Below, one piece after another: positions 10,344 through 21,400 of a stretch of 64,000 nt of DNA. The notes below the pieces were generated by a model, which saw only the letters and a list, made by a program, of their open reading frames with translations, had not been told where the DNA came from and searched no databases. The stretch covers positions 391,606 to 455,605 of the forward strand of contig KL647319.1 in the NCBI GenBank assembly GCA_000727475.1. Reading direction: 5' to 3'. The DNA is from Sarcocystis neurona (taxonomy: Eukaryota > Apicomplexa > Conoidasida > Eucoccidiorida > Sarcocystidae). The position numbers and the translations under genes were made by a program. Within the stretch, counting starts at the first letter, position 1, and every line of letters starts with the position of its first letter.

Positions 10344-10637
10344 GACCTTCTTCCAGCCCCTGGCATGCGGTTCAGCCACTACTCCGGTAGAGGCGAGGGA
10401 ATGTTGTTGAACAGCAGCAGCACGCAGAGGAGAGGCAGAGCGTTAACAGCTACAGGAGGAGAGAGCCACTTTTTGCTTCCTCAGGTGCAACTCTCGGGTA
10501 GCTCAAGGCTCAGACGCCGCAGCCAACGAACACAAGCAGTTCTCTGTCTCGTTGCGGGAGGTATAACGTGTACTCGTTTGCGTGAGAGTAAGCGGTCGAA
10601 GACGTTTATTTTCGTAGACACGCTCTTGTCTGTGTAG
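10344..10637 (+). CDS. Candidate exon behind a strong acceptor
   Basis: The acceptor CTCCCTTTTGCAG ends at 10343 and the exon opens in phase 0 with DLLPAPGMRFSHYSGRGEGM. It continues mixed in composition to a TAG at 10635-10637. A donor-like CAG/GTGCAA at 10484 could end the exon earlier. Upstream TA repeats (10258-10282) would be intronic. It probably belongs to a plus-strand gene spanning about 8.7-10.6 kb. Function unknown. Confidence 0.4.
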   Translation, partial: DLLPAPGMRFSHYSGRGEGMLLNSSSTQRRGRALTATGGESHFLLPQVQLSGSSRLRRRSQRTQAVLCLVAGGITCTRLRESKRSKTFIFVDTLLSV

Positions 10638-10853
10638 CGGTCTCTTTGTGTCTACATGTGTGTGTGTGTGTTTGTACTTACATACATGTATATATGTATA
10701 TACACGTATGAAACATCTACCCATATCTCCCGGAATAAGCAAAGTGTGGCTGTAACGGTGAGTATATATATATGAATACCAAGAGACGCCTTGGCATATA
10801 CGTGACTAATGGTGCTGCTGCTGCACGAGCCGCAGTGAACGCAGCAGTAACAA

Positions 10854-11096
10854 ATGAAGAGAAGCAGGCGGCGAACCAGCAGCAGTAGATCAGCAGCATG
10901 CCCAAAGGCAGCAGGACACACAGAGGAGCGCGGCGTCAGATGGGAGGAAACGGAAGAGTCCCGAACGAGGAGAATGATGGCTCCGACTGCTGAGGTGCAT
11001 CAGCAGAAGAGGCAGCAGAAAGAGGCAGCAGCGGCAGCAAGTTCTACCCGGAGTGGCGGAGCGCTTCTGCTCGACGACGCAGATTTGCAACGGTAG
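10854..11096 (+). CDS. Small charged protein or exon
   Basis: A true ATG at 10854 gives 80 codons ending ASSTRSGGALLLDDADLQR and a TAG. The middle (HTEERGVRWEETEESRTRR) is strongly hydrophilic. A second plus-strand frame through the same start region reads AAVTNEEKQAANQQQ and then stops, so an intron or frame change may lie here. A strong donor-like GTGAGTAT occurs upstream at about 10759. The tail end lies just right of the 10344 exon and left of the convergent minus-strand gene ending at 11377. Confidence 0.35.
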   Translation: MKRSRRRTSSSRSAACPKAAGHTEERGVRWEETEESRTRRMMAPTAEVHQQKRQQKEAAAAASSTRSGGALLLDDADLQR

Positions 11097-11376
11097 ACGG
11101 CGACGTGCTTCCTGCTGCGCGTCAGCAGCTGCTGCTCATGATAGAGTCCTCCCCCTTTAGTCCGTACACACGCATGAGCTGCTGCAGCTTGTTACGCCTG
11201 CTGCGGCGAGGTAGCTTCTCTCTCCTCCTACCAGCTACAGCACATGTGCGTAGGTCTGCAGTCGAACAGCAACAGCAGCAGCAGGTTCGCCACGTCCTGC
11301 ACTGCTTTCTCTCTCGGGGAACTTTGCTCCGACCCTGCGGCGACTGCTGCTGCTGCTGCTGGTACTGCTGCTGCTG

Positions 11377-14300
11377 CTACTGCTGCTGCTGTCCTCCAGG
11401 GTCATGGTCGACAGCAGGTGATGCTGCTCTGTCGTCTTCTCTCTCACAGGCAGCAGCTGGCTGACTCGCTGCAGGCCACCACGCCCCACCAGCAGCAGCA
11501 GCACGAGATACTGGTGCCTCTTCTCTTTCTCTGTCTGCTGCGGATACACAGGCACAAGAAGGCGACAGAGGTGTGCATTCCAGTGTATGTACGCCGCGTT
11601 GGGCTTCGGCAGCAGGCACGGCTGCCGCCGATTCTCCAGCAGCAGTCACAGCAGCAACGAAAGGTGCGGCTTCTTCGCTCCTCGCAACCGCGGCTGCACG
11701 CCCCAACGGAGAGAAACAATCAACAGGATTAGCAGCCCCAGCAGCAGCATGTCCAGCAAAAGCAGCAGCGGGACCATCTGTCTTAGAAGCAGCAGGCGTC
11801 GCGGCAGTAGCAGCAGTCCCGATAGCGGCCTCGCGACAAACTGTCTCAGCAGCAGTAGAAGCAGCCATTTCAGTAGGAAGCTGTACAGGAAGCACCCTGG
11901 CGGGAGGTGCAACAGTGTGGGGAGCAGGACCAGCAGCAGCAACATTTGGGATTGTCTCAGAAGAAGTGTAGAGCCTCTGTCGCTGCTGTTGACTGCGACG
12001 GAGATGGAGTCGGAGTTGCTCTTGCTGTCCTGCGTGCGCCTGTGTTACGTCCTGCAGCTGTTCTGGCTGCTGGTGCTGCTTCTTTGATTGCTGATCTTGC
12101 TGCTGCTGCAGCTCCGGTTGCTGCTCCTGCTGCATTTGTGGCCACTGCAGTTGCTGCAAGGAAGAGAGATGCCGCTGCCCTTGCTGCTGCGACTTTTTTT
12201 CTTGCTGCAGTGGCTGCTTCGCCTGCTGCTTGTGCTGCTGCTGCACGCCTAGGGCACAGGGCTGCTCACGTCCTTCCCGTTTGAGCCACGCAGGCTGTTC
12301 TTCCGGCTGCTGACGCAGCTCCAGCAGCTCCTTTAATGCCGGAAACTGCTGCCTCTGCAGCTCCTGCAGCGCCTGCCGTGGCTGCTGCAGCTGCAACTGC
12401 AAGGGGAGTGCCTGCTGCCGCTGCAGTCCCTGCTGCTTCACGAGTAGCAGCTTCTCTTCCAGCGTCCCACATCCTGCCTGTTCCTCTTGTGGGAGCTGAC
12501 AGTGCAGCTGCAGCAGCAGTTGCTGCTGTTCCTGGTAAGGGGTTCCCTGCTGCTGCAGCTTCTGCTGACGCGGAGGCTGCTGCTGCTCCACCCTGTCCAC
12601 CGTTCCCAGCCCACAAGAGAATCCCCCCACTGTGTTAGCTGGTTTGCTTTCACCTGTGCTGCACTGCTCTACCGTTGCTGCGGCTTGCATCGGGCCGTCC
12701 ACTGCTGCTGCGGAAGTCTCGCCGTCCTCACGCACTGAAGCCGCACCAGTTCCTGCTCCCGCTCGTCTTTCTCCTCCTGCCTGTCCAATCGTTGCTGCTG
12801 CCGCTGTACGCCTCTCTTCGCCTGCTGCTGCGGCTCTGTGTCTACCTGTCGTCGGTCTCAGCTCCGCTGTTCGATCGTCTGTTCCGTCCTCTGCTCGGCA
12901 GGCCGCCGTTACCAAGCTGTGTGGGGCTTGTCCTGCTGCTGCAGCGTTTGTTTTGTCTCCCTTTGCTCCTGCCGCAGCCTCTGCTCCGCCTGCCTTTGTT
13001 GGTGCTGGAGCCTCTGTGTCACCCGTCTCTGCTGCAGCTGCTTCTGCTGCTTCGCCTGCCACTGCTGCTGCGGCGCTTGGGGAAGCTGCTCGCTTCCCGG
13101 CATCTGCTGCAACCGGATTCCCCAGCATATCGTCTACTTTCGCCTCGCCTGGTGCTGTCGCTGCTGCTTCTTCGTCGCATGTCTCTGCTGCTGCTGCTGG
13201 TTTTCCCTCTGCTCCCGCTGTTCTGGCCTGTCTCTCTGCTACTGCTCTTCCTGCTGCGACAGCACTGGACCGCCCCAGAGTATCTGATGCACTGCTATCT
13301 GCTGCTGGAGCAAGCTGCTCACTACGCGTCCAAAAAGCTGTGCTGCTGCTGCTTCTTCTTCTCGTGCGGGAGGCTTGCCGCTGCTGACTCTTGGTCTGCT
13401 GCATCTGGTCCTGCTGCATGACTTCCCTTTCTTTCTGCTGCTGCTGTCGGCTCTGCGTCTGGTGTTCAGGCTCCTGCTGCTGCTGGCTCCTTTGCTCTGA
13501 CCATTGCTGCTGTCGTGTCAGCTGCTGCTGTGAGGAGCCTTGCTGCTGCCGGCTCTCTTGTTCCTGCGCCTGCTGCTGATATTCCTGCTGTGACTCACTT
13601 TGTTCGGGCTCCTGCTCCTGCGACTGCTGCTCCTGTTCTAGAGGATCTGCACCAGCATTGCACACCTCGAGCCGACAGCAAGCAGTGCCGCGCGGCGACG
13701 TATCCGCAACTTCCCCCTCTTCTGAAGCCTCGCAGGTCTCTTGCTGTTGCTGCTGCGCTTCGTGAGACGGTTGCCGCTGCTGCAGCTGCTGGTGGCATCG
13801 CGGCGCCCACTGCTGCTGTTGCTGCTGCACCTGCTGGAGCTCGTGTTGCTGGTGCCTCTGTTTGTGCTGCTGCAGCTCTCGCTGGTGCTGCTGCTGTTGT
13901 TCCTGTTGAGGACTCGCCAGCCGCTGCTGCTGCTGCCGTCTCCAGCGTTGCGCTAGATCGCAGAGTTCCACGTTGGGAAGTTGCGCCTGCGTCTGCTGCT
14001 GCTTGCGAATTTTCAGCAGCGGCATGGGCTGCTGCAAAAAGGGAGGGAGAGCCACTGCTGCAGCAGCAGTTGTACGAGCTCGCAGTGTGTGCAACTCTCT
14101 GTTAGAAAGCAGCACACAGTCTTGCTGCTGCTCTTCCTGCTGCCGGGAGACCTCCGGGAGCTTGTCTGTCGGATCCTGCTGTTGTTCTCCGCTGCTGCAG
14201 GAACTGGGCTGCTGCTGCAGCTGTTGCACGGGAAGGTGGGGGACAGCAGCAGGGGCCCCTGTTGTTGAGCAGAACAGAGAAAGGCGCTGCTCCTCTCCCT

Positions 14301-15558
14301 TCTGCTGTTCGAGCTCCTGCAGCACCAGCAGCACGTCGCGTTGATGCAGCTGCTCTTCCCGCTGTTGTTGACGCTGCACTTCGTTCCTCCGCCGCTGCTG
14401 CTGCAGCAACCCGGGTCGCTGCTCTGCCAGCAGCTCCTGCGCCGGGTGCTCGTATTCCCACGCACACTGCTGTTGCTGTTGCGGCTGCTGTTGCTCATTC
14501 CGAGACGTGAACCTTGCTCTTGGGGAAGGAAGGAGCGGACTGAGGCTGTTGCAGGGCGCCGGTGCTTCGACATATTCGTCCTTGCTGCTCGGGCCGTTGC
14601 ACCAGCTCCCACCGGGTTCTTGCTGCTGCTGCAGGCCCTCTTCCTTCGTCTCTGCATGTTGCTGCTGCGGTGGAGAGGGCGTAAAAACAGCAGCAGGTTC
14701 TCTTCCTATGAGCGTCATAATATGTTGCAGCCGCTTCTGCAGCAGCGCCACTCGCTGCGCCTGTTTTGTCACTGCTGTTGCAGCTGCAGCAGCAGCAGGC
14801 GGCAGGTGTGGGGCTTGCATGTCTTGCCGCGGTGAGACTGCTGCTGCTGCAGCACCAGCAGCAACTGCCTGCACGTGTGCTACCACACCCTCCTGCTGTG
14901 TCTGCTGCTCAAGGCAGCTGCCGCTGCTCTTCCCGCTGCAGCTGCTCTGAGGATCACGACGTTTTCCCGTCGCTTTGGGTGGCTCTGCTGCTGCTGCTGC
15001 GGCTGCATGCGACAGGGGGAGCGTCGGCGGCTGCTGCTTTTCAGAAAGAACCGGAAACCTACTGACCCTGGACGCCCCTGCGACAGCTGCCAAGCCACTC
15101 GTTTCTCCCTCTGGTTGACGCTTCTGTTGCGGCGGCTGAAAGTGATTCTGCTGCAGCAGGGGGGCCTGCAGCTGAGGAAACGAGGAATGCTGCTCCAGCT
15201 GCTGCGAAGACGACGGCTGCAGCACGTTTGAAAACTTCGTCTGCGGAGACAAGAGAAGCAGCTGGTGCTGCTGCAGCAGCTGCTGCTGTTGCTGCTGCTG
15301 CAACAAAGTGCAGCAGAGTACTTGGGCGCGTTCAAGAGCCAACAACAAAGACGAGATCAAACCGTCCTCTGCGCCCGAATGGTGCCGCTGCTGTTTCTGC
15401 GGCCCTTCTAGCTCTTCCGGAATCTGCTGCTGCTGCGCCGGGTGACCTTTTTGCTGCTGCTGCTGCTGTTGAGGTTGCTGCTGATGAACCTGCTGCTGCT
15501 GCTCTGCTTCTTGCTTATTACGCAGCTGTTGCTGTTGCTGCTGCTGCTGCCCCTCCAT
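11377..15558 (-). CDS. Giant Gln-rich HAAR protein, minus strand
   Basis: The frame is open from 15861 but the first in-frame ATG is at 15558 (MEGQQQ...), giving 1393 residues. Order: long Gln tracts with His/Leu/Glu interruptions, a mixed segment with an Ala run (PLSHAAAAAAAEPPKATGKR), then RVALLQKRLQHIMTLIGREP, a coil-like stretch. Further Gln/Glu blocks follow, then an Ala-rich block (nt about 13300-12650), a second Gln block and an Ala-rich C-terminus. No domain recognised. Upstream residues up to 15825 need a non-ATG start and are probably untranslated or from another exon. Introns cannot be excluded, and plus-strand Leu/Ala frames over the same DNA are treated as shadows. Confidence 0.5.
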   Translation of the reverse strand: MEGQQQQQQQQLRNKQEAEQQQQVHQQQPQQQQQQQKGHPAQQQQIPEELEGPQKQQRHHSGAEDGLISSLLLALERAQVLCCTLLQQQQQQQLLQQHQLLLLSPQTKFSNVLQPSSSQQLEQHSSFPQLQAPLLQQNHFQPPQQKRQPEGETSGLAAVAGASRVSRFPVLSEKQQPPTLPLSHAAAAAAAEPPKATGKRRDPQSSCSGKSSGSCLEQQTQQEGVVAHVQAVAAGAAAAAVSPRQDMQAPHLPPAAAAAATAVTKQAQRVALLQKRLQHIMTLIGREPAAVFTPSPPQQQHAETKEEGLQQQQEPGGSWCNGPSSKDEYVEAPAPCNSLSPLLPSPRARFTSRNEQQQPQQQQQCAWEYEHPAQELLAEQRPGLLQQQRRRNEVQRQQQREEQLHQRDVLLVLQELEQQKGEEQRLSLFCSTTGAPAAVPHLPVQQLQQQPSSCSSGEQQQDPTDKLPEVSRQQEEQQQDCVLLSNRELHTLRARTTAAAAVALPPFLQQPMPLLKIRKQQQTQAQLPNVELCDLAQRWRRQQQQRLASPQQEQQQQHQRELQQHKQRHQQHELQQVQQQQQQWAPRCHQQLQQRQPSHEAQQQQQETCEASEEGEVADTSPRGTACCRLEVCNAGADPLEQEQQSQEQEPEQSESQQEYQQQAQEQESRQQQGSSQQQLTRQQQWSEQRSQQQQEPEHQTQSRQQQQKEREVMQQDQMQQTKSQQRQASRTRRRSSSSTAFWTRSEQLAPAADSSASDTLGRSSAVAAGRAVAERQARTAGAEGKPAAAAETCDEEAAATAPGEAKVDDMLGNPVAADAGKRAASPSAAAAVAGEAAEAAAAETGDTEAPAPTKAGGAEAAAGAKGDKTNAAAAGQAPHSLVTAACRAEDGTDDRTAELRPTTGRHRAAAAGEERRTAAAATIGQAGGERRAGAGTGAASVREDGETSAAAVDGPMQAAATVEQCSTGESKPANTVGGFSCGLGTVDRVEQQQPPRQQKLQQQGTPYQEQQQLLLQLHCQLPQEEQAGCGTLEEKLLLVKQQGLQRQQALPLQLQLQQPRQALQELQRQQFPALKELLELRQQPEEQPAWLKREGREQPCALGVQQQHKQQAKQPLQQEKKSQQQGQRHLSSLQQLQWPQMQQEQQPELQQQQDQQSKKQHQQPEQLQDVTQAHAGQQEQLRLHLRRSQQQRQRLYTSSETIPNVAAAGPAPHTVAPPARVLPVQLPTEMAASTAAETVCREAAIGTAATAATPAASKTDGPAAAFAGHAAAGAANPVDCFSPLGRAAAVARSEEAAPFVAAVTAAGESAAAVPAAEAQRGVHTLECTPLSPSCACVSAADREREEAPVSRAAAAGGAWWPAASQPAAACEREDDRAASPAVDHDPGGQQQQ

Positions 15559-15869
15559 CTCCTCCTCAGTCCCTTCCGAGTGCTGGTCCCCGATGTTGCT
15601 GTTGCGGCGCTGCTTCCACCGCCCGCCGTCCCAGCAGGCCCTGGCCGAAGAACCTGCAACAGCAGCAGTGCCCAAGTTGCAGAGTTCGTCAGTGCCTGCG
15701 GAACCTGCGGCAGCAGCGCAGCAGCAGCAGCAGTCCACCGAGTCAACACCAGCTGCCAAGTCAACGCGTGTCTGGCGATGTAACCAGGACAACAGCAGCA
15801 GACGGGCGCATGCAAAAAGTGACACCGGCAGGGGCTTCTCATTTTCAACAAAAGCAAATATTCACAAAA

Positions 15870-16545
15870 AAGCCACATATATGTACGCAGAAACACACAG
15901 ACATATATATACAACTACAAAAGTAGGGAAATCAAAAGCGGCTTATTCGACGTAGATGCGTACAGCCCATATGTTAAACGTACATTCGTCTGACCTTCCC
16001 TGCACTATCGCGACAATACATACATATATATACATATATGCACCCCTATGAACAATATACATATACCTATATATCTATATATATATTATACATATGTGTA
16101 TACATATCTATATGCAGGATGAGTATATACAAATATTTATATATATATATATATACTGAGGGAGAGGGAAAGTAAGATATGGATATAGATAACAAGATTG
16201 AGGAAGATATATTCATGTCATACCGACCACCGCAGAAATCTACGTGCGCCTACATATTATATATACATATATGCCTTTGTAAAATATATATGCATGTACA
16301 TATATATATATATATACATACATATACACACCTTCCTAATATTCATACACACATACGCATATACCCATATGTACATATATATATATATATATATATATGT
16401 GTACATACATGAATATTCACACGCGCACACACACACACACACATATTCACACATATACATATGTATATATATGTGTTTATGTATATATATATATATTATG
16501 TATCTCTTCATGAGAGTAGTGAGGTGTCAATAAGGCGGCGCTGCT
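15870..16545. repeat. TA-rich microsatellite block
   Basis: Runs of (TA)n, ATATATGTATATAC-type imperfect repeats and a short (CA)n near 16425-16442. Frames here encode Ile/Tyr runs and are not genes. It separates two minus-strand genes and is intergenic or intronic. Confidence 0.8.
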
Positions 16546-16549
16546 TATT

Positions 16550-17353
16550 TTAGGTAGCTGTTCGACTGGACGGATTTTTTGTGCTTCTGCTGTTGCGACG
16601 ATGCTGCCGGTCGTTTGTGTTGCTGCTGTTGCTTCTGCTATTTTTAGCTGTTCCTGTCGTGGCTTTTGACATGAGCAGAGTAAGCAGCAACAAGGGCTCC
16701 ACCAACAGGAGCGGCTTAGCAGTGTAAAATACTGCTTTTCGCAGCCACAGCAGCAGCAGCATCAGGAGGAGCAGCAGCAGCGTCAACGTCAGCAGCGACA
16801 GCAGCAGGAGCGAAGCATCCCCTCCCAGGAGCAACAACAGCAGTGGGAACCTACTTTTAACAGCAGGAACAGCAGCTGCAGGATCAACAGAAACTGCAGG
16901 AACAAAAGCCTTGCAGTGCTTGGCCTTACTGCTTTGCTCTCTGCAGAAGTTAGAATCAGTTTCTGATTTTCTCGGCGTTGTTAACGAGTCTGCTGCTGCT
17001 GCTTGTTGCATGCAAAAAGAAGAAGCAGCAACAGCCAGGAAAAGCTTGGTCATCTGCTGCTGCAGGAGCGCGGTCGGCCGGCCCCCGTACTGCTGCTGCA
17101 GCAGCTGCAGCAGCCACGCTTCTGCATGCGCCAGCAGCTGAAACAGAAGCAGCAGCAGCAAGAAGAGCAGAAACGTGGCCCTCACCAGTACACGGGAGCA
17201 GCAGCAGCAACCGGTAGCAGCAGCAGCAGCGACGAACAGCAGGCGTAACATATCAATACAGAGCAGCAGCACCCGCAGCAATGAGTCCCGGCAGCAGGAG
17301 AAACGAGTAGCGGCCGCACCACTAATGCAGAGGAGAAACAGGGCAAGAAGCAT
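16550..17353 (-). CDS. Leu-rich candidate secretory or membrane protein
   Basis: The ATG at 17353 starts a 267-residue frame. The N-terminus MLALFLLCISGAAATRFSCC fits a signal peptide. Cys- and Leu-rich segments follow, then a unique hydrophilic middle (DSLTTPRKSETDSNFCREQ, KAFVPAVSVDPAAA). Next comes a strongly hydrophobic stretch (LLLLSLLTLTLLLLLLMLL) that could be a membrane helix, and a basic Ser/Asn/Arg-rich tail. CTG runs explain part of the Leu content, so the hydrophobic segments may be repeat-driven. A plus-strand Ala/Gln frame interrupted by a TAA at 16858 competes. No family recognised. Confidence 0.4.
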   Translation of the reverse strand: MLLALFLLCISGAAATRFSCCRDSLLRVLLLCIDMLRLLFVAAAAATGCCCCSRVLVRATFLLFLLLLLLFQLLAHAEAWLLQLLQQQYGGRPTALLQQQMTKLFLAVAASSFCMQQAAAADSLTTPRKSETDSNFCREQSSKAKHCKAFVPAVSVDPAAAVPAVKSRFPLLLLLLGGDASLLLLSLLTLTLLLLLLMLLLLWLRKAVFYTAKPLLLVEPLLLLTLLMSKATTGTAKNSRSNSSNTNDRQHRRNSRSTKNPSSRTAT

Positions 17354-17363
17354 CAGCAGCAAC

Positions 17364-17790
17364 GAGGAACAGCAACAATAGCAACGAGTTACAGCAGCAC
17401 TACCCTAAACAGCAACAGCAGCTACGACTAGCAGCAGCAGCAGCTCCCATTAGAAGCAGCAGCAGCAGCTACGACTACAAGCGGCAGCCGCGGCTACGAC
17501 TCGTAGCGGCAGCAGCAGTCGGCGCAACGGCTAGCAGCAGCAGTGCCAAGAGAGAGCAGCAGCAGTAACGCTGAAGAGCAGCCACACCGCAGCAGCACTT
17601 CAAGCAGCAACAGCAGCAGCAAGGCTCGGGTGTGTGCTGCCAGAGCCACATGGCACCAAATTTTGTCTCGAGGAACTGCAAAAACACGACCCCATTTCCT
17701 CCTGGATACCACTTGCAGCAGTCAACTTCGACAGCGCATCCTGCCGCATATGCGTGCATATATACAAACGTATACACAAGTCGTAACACC
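17364..17790. other. CAG-rich stretch without a supported gene
   Basis: Short interrupted CAG tracts (about 17400-17620), then mixed sequence. Frames on both strands are short and without an ATG-led, mixed-composition protein. Confidence 0.4.
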
Positions 17791-18400
17791 TACGCACACA
17801 CAAAAGAGTATACTCTATCGCTCTCTCTCTCTCCGTATATATATATATATGTAAGGGGAAAAAAAAACAAGTACGTAAACGGCTTGAAAGCTTGCACAAC
17901 GTATCTATGTGCACACACATTATAATGTATATATATGTATATACACGCATATTGTATATATTAGATATATTGTTTGCTTATATATATATTTTTTATATTT
18001 ATATATATGCATGGAGAGAGAGACAGATAAACAGCATTCATAGATTCTCTGGAGAAAAAGACTAAGAGATGCACATCCATGTATCTATATATTTGTATAT
18101 ATATACATATACATATATAAACATTTATATATATATATATATATATATGTATGTAAATGTATATTTGAATAAATATATATATGTATATATGTATATAAAT
18201 ATATATATGTATATGAATATATATATATATATGTATATGTATTGTGTATATATGGAAATGGGCATATATATATATATATATATATATACGTATACGTACG
18301 TGCATGTCACTCTTCCTAAATAATGAAATCTATCACATCTATATATACATATATACGCGAGAATATTTATATCTACATATATGCGGATAGGGCTCCGTTC
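17790..18400. repeat. TA-rich microsatellite block
   Basis: About 600 bases of (TA)n and TATATGTATA variants, including long runs near 17837-17850, 18128-18148 and 18266-18288. It lies just downstream of the stop of the minus-strand gene ending at 18425. Confidence 0.85.
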
Positions 18401-18424
18401 AGCAATATGTAGCTGCTTATATTT

Positions 18425-21400
18425 CTATCTCTCTACAGTTCGCTTTTTTGCGGGGAATCGTACTTTAAGGTTTCTTTCAGCCCTGTGGTACGCTCGGCTG
18501 TACGTACACCGGAGCATCGCCCTGCCGTGGCTGCTGGACCGAACACACTGCTGCGGCTTCTCCGTCCACATCCTGCTGTCACTGCTGCTGCAGCTGCTGC
18601 TGCTGTTGCTGCTGGTGCCGCTGCTGTTGCTGCTGCTGTCCTTGTTGCTCTCTGCGGTGCCCCTCCCGCAGTCAGCTGCTGCGCTTTGTATTGTTCCTGC
18701 TTCTTGCTGAACCATTTCTGCTGCAGTCTCTGCTCCTTCCTTTCCTTCCTCTGCCGCTGCTGCTGCTGCTCCTCCTCCATGTGCTGCTTTTCCCGCCTCT
18801 GCAGCTGCTTCTGCTGCAACTCCGTCTCCTGCTCTGAGCGTCAGAGCTGCTGGTGCCGCTCCTCCGCATGCTGCTGTCGCATTTACAGCCGCTTCTCCTT
18901 CTGCTGCGACTAGAAGAGTATTTGCTAAGAATTCTGCTTTGCCTGCTGCTGCGACAGCGGCGGCAAATTTTTCACGTGTTGCTGTCCCTCCACCTGCAGC
19001 AGCCACAGCGGCAGCAGCTGGAGCCGCATCAGGAGCAGAGGGAGCCCCACCAGAAGCAGCAGCTGCATCTCTGGAGGAAAGAAGCGCTTTGCTGCTGGTG
19101 TTCCTAGGGCTAGCATGTGACAACAAAATATTGGCAGCCTTGCAAGGAACTGTCTGCGATCGACCAGCGACTGCTTCTCGTCCTCCTCCGGCGGCTTCTT
19201 CTGCTGCTGCTGATGCCATTCCTGCAACTGCTGCTGCTGCTTGTGCTTCTGTTGCAGCTGCACGTTTTCCGGCCGCTACTGCTTCTGCCTCTTCTTCGAG
19301 TGCCGCCGCACCTTCCGCTGAATTTCCCGCTGTTGGCGCTGCTCCTTCTGCGGGTGCTGCTTCTGCCGTTGCTGCTGCAGTGACCTCTGCTGTTTGTGCT
19401 GCTTCTGCTGCTGTGCCTGCCACTTCCTTTGCTGCGACTGTTGTCGTCGTTTCGTCTTCCTGTCTCGACACAACTTCACCTTCTTCTCTCCACGCCCTGC
19501 ACGTCCCAGCAGGTGCCGGCGCTGCTTCCATTGTTTCCACGGATGCCTTCTCTGTGGCCGGCTGGCCTGCTGCTGCAGCTGCAGCTGTCCCAGCTGCTGC
19601 TTTGTCTGCTGCTCCGACTGCTTCCGATGCTGCTGCTGCTGCAAGTGCTCCTTCCACCGTCTCACGCACCTGCTGCTCTGCTGCTGCTGTTGCTGCTGCT
19701 CCGGTTCCAGGATGTTCTGCTGCTGCTGTTGCTGCTGCGACAGAAGCTCTTTTCGCTGCCGACGCAGCACTGATGCACGCCGACCGCTCCTTCTGCTGCT
19801 GGTGATTCCCCTGACCATTGGAAAGGCTGCTGCATTTGCTGTTCTCTAGCTGCTCTGCCGCCGCAGAGGCTGCGCGTGAGGCAGCAGATTCCTTTCTTCC
19901 TAAGTCGCTGTTAAGCTCAGCTCGGCCGCTGCTGCTGCTGATGTTCCTGGCGCTGCTGCTGCTGCAGCGGCTCCCGTCGTCGCTGTTGCTGCGCTTGCGC
20001 CTGCAGGAGGTTTGGCTGCTGCTCCTCCTGGAGCTGTCCTCGACTTTGCCACTGCAGAACTCGCTGCTGCTGCGGCTGTTGCTGTCGTGACTCGTGTTGC
20101 CGTTGCTGCTGCGTCTGTGGCCGCTGCTTCTGTGGCTGCTTTGCAACTTGCTGTCGCTGCTGGAGTGGAAGCAGCTGCTGCCGCTGTTTCTGTGCTTTCC
20201 TCTTCCTCTGCTGCTGCTGTCTGTCCCGCTCCTGCTGCTGCTGTACGACTCGTTGCTGCGGCATCCACGCCTCCTGTTGCTGCTGCCCGAGTCAGCCACG
20301 AGCCCTGCCACTTCTTCCTCTTCTTGCCACCTTCGGTGTTGCTGCCGCTGCTGGTCCTGCGGCCATCCCTTTTGACGGTTCTCCTCGTAATAGTGCTGCC
20401 GCGGCACTCGCTGCTCCTGCTGTTGTGCTTGTCCCTGAGTCTGCTGCTGCGTCTGTTGCGGCCGCTGGAGCCGCTGCATCTGTTGCTCCTGCTGCTGCTG
20501 CTCCTGCTGCCTTCGCATGCGGCGCTCTGCGCAATACTGATGGTAACGGCGCAGCAGCACCTCGTTGCCAAGCATCTCTACTCTCCTCAGACGCAGCAAC
20601 TGGTGCTGCTGCTTCCTCCTTTTCTCTCCGGCATCGAGGGGCTCCGTATAGGGATCGTTGCTGCTGTGGGGAAATCTGGTGTGCTGCAGCTGCTGCTGAC
20701 AAGGGTAGTACTGCTGCTTCCTCGTTAAAAGAAGATCCTTCTCCTGGACTGCCTCTGACGTTGCTACTGCCTCTTGTGCACCTTCTGCTGCTTCTCTCGG
20801 TTCTGATGCTGCTGCTTTCTTGCCTACTGCTGCTGCGTGTTCTGCTGTAGTTGCTCTTTCCCGAGTCGTGTTTCTCGTTTGCCCTGCTGCTGCTGCTGCC
20901 TTATCTTCTCCGCCTGCGGCGCAGGTGATTCGATTCGTTCCGCTGCTGCTTCCGCTGGTTCTGCTGCTGTTGCTGCTGCTGCAGGGCCTCCTGCCACGCC
21001 GCCCCCTCTTGCGGGGCGCAGCTGCTCTGACGCCAACATCAGCTGCTGCTGCTTCTCCTCCGCCTTTCGCCGCCTCTTTTAGCTGTTGCGCGTCTTCTTC
21101 TAGAGACATCAGGGGACTTCTGCTGCCACGCCGATCGCGGTGCAAAGTCCTCCACTTCTCTGCTGTACAGGCCAGCTGTTTCTGCTGCTGCTGCTGCTGG
21201 GACTCTTGGTAATGGCCGTCCTGGTGCTGAATCCCGTGCTGCTGCTCCTGCTGCCAACACTGTTTCTGCTGACTGTACTGCTGTCGCCGCTGCTGCGAAG
21301 ACTGCTGCTGCTGCTGCCAATACTCCTGAAGCAGCTGCTGCTGCTGGCTCTCGTACGTTTGTTGCTGCTTCTTCTGCCTGTGCTGCTGCTGCGTGTGAGC

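Noticed and set aside
12632..13387. 251-codon plus-strand Ala/Leu frame opposite the 11377-15558 gene
   Set aside because: Its composition is what CTG runs give when read antisense to the Gln-rich frame; there is no mixed-composition region of its own.
16198..16533. Frames rich in Ile/Tyr (IYIYIY) here and at other TA blocks
   Set aside because: They are simple translations of (TA)n microsatellite.
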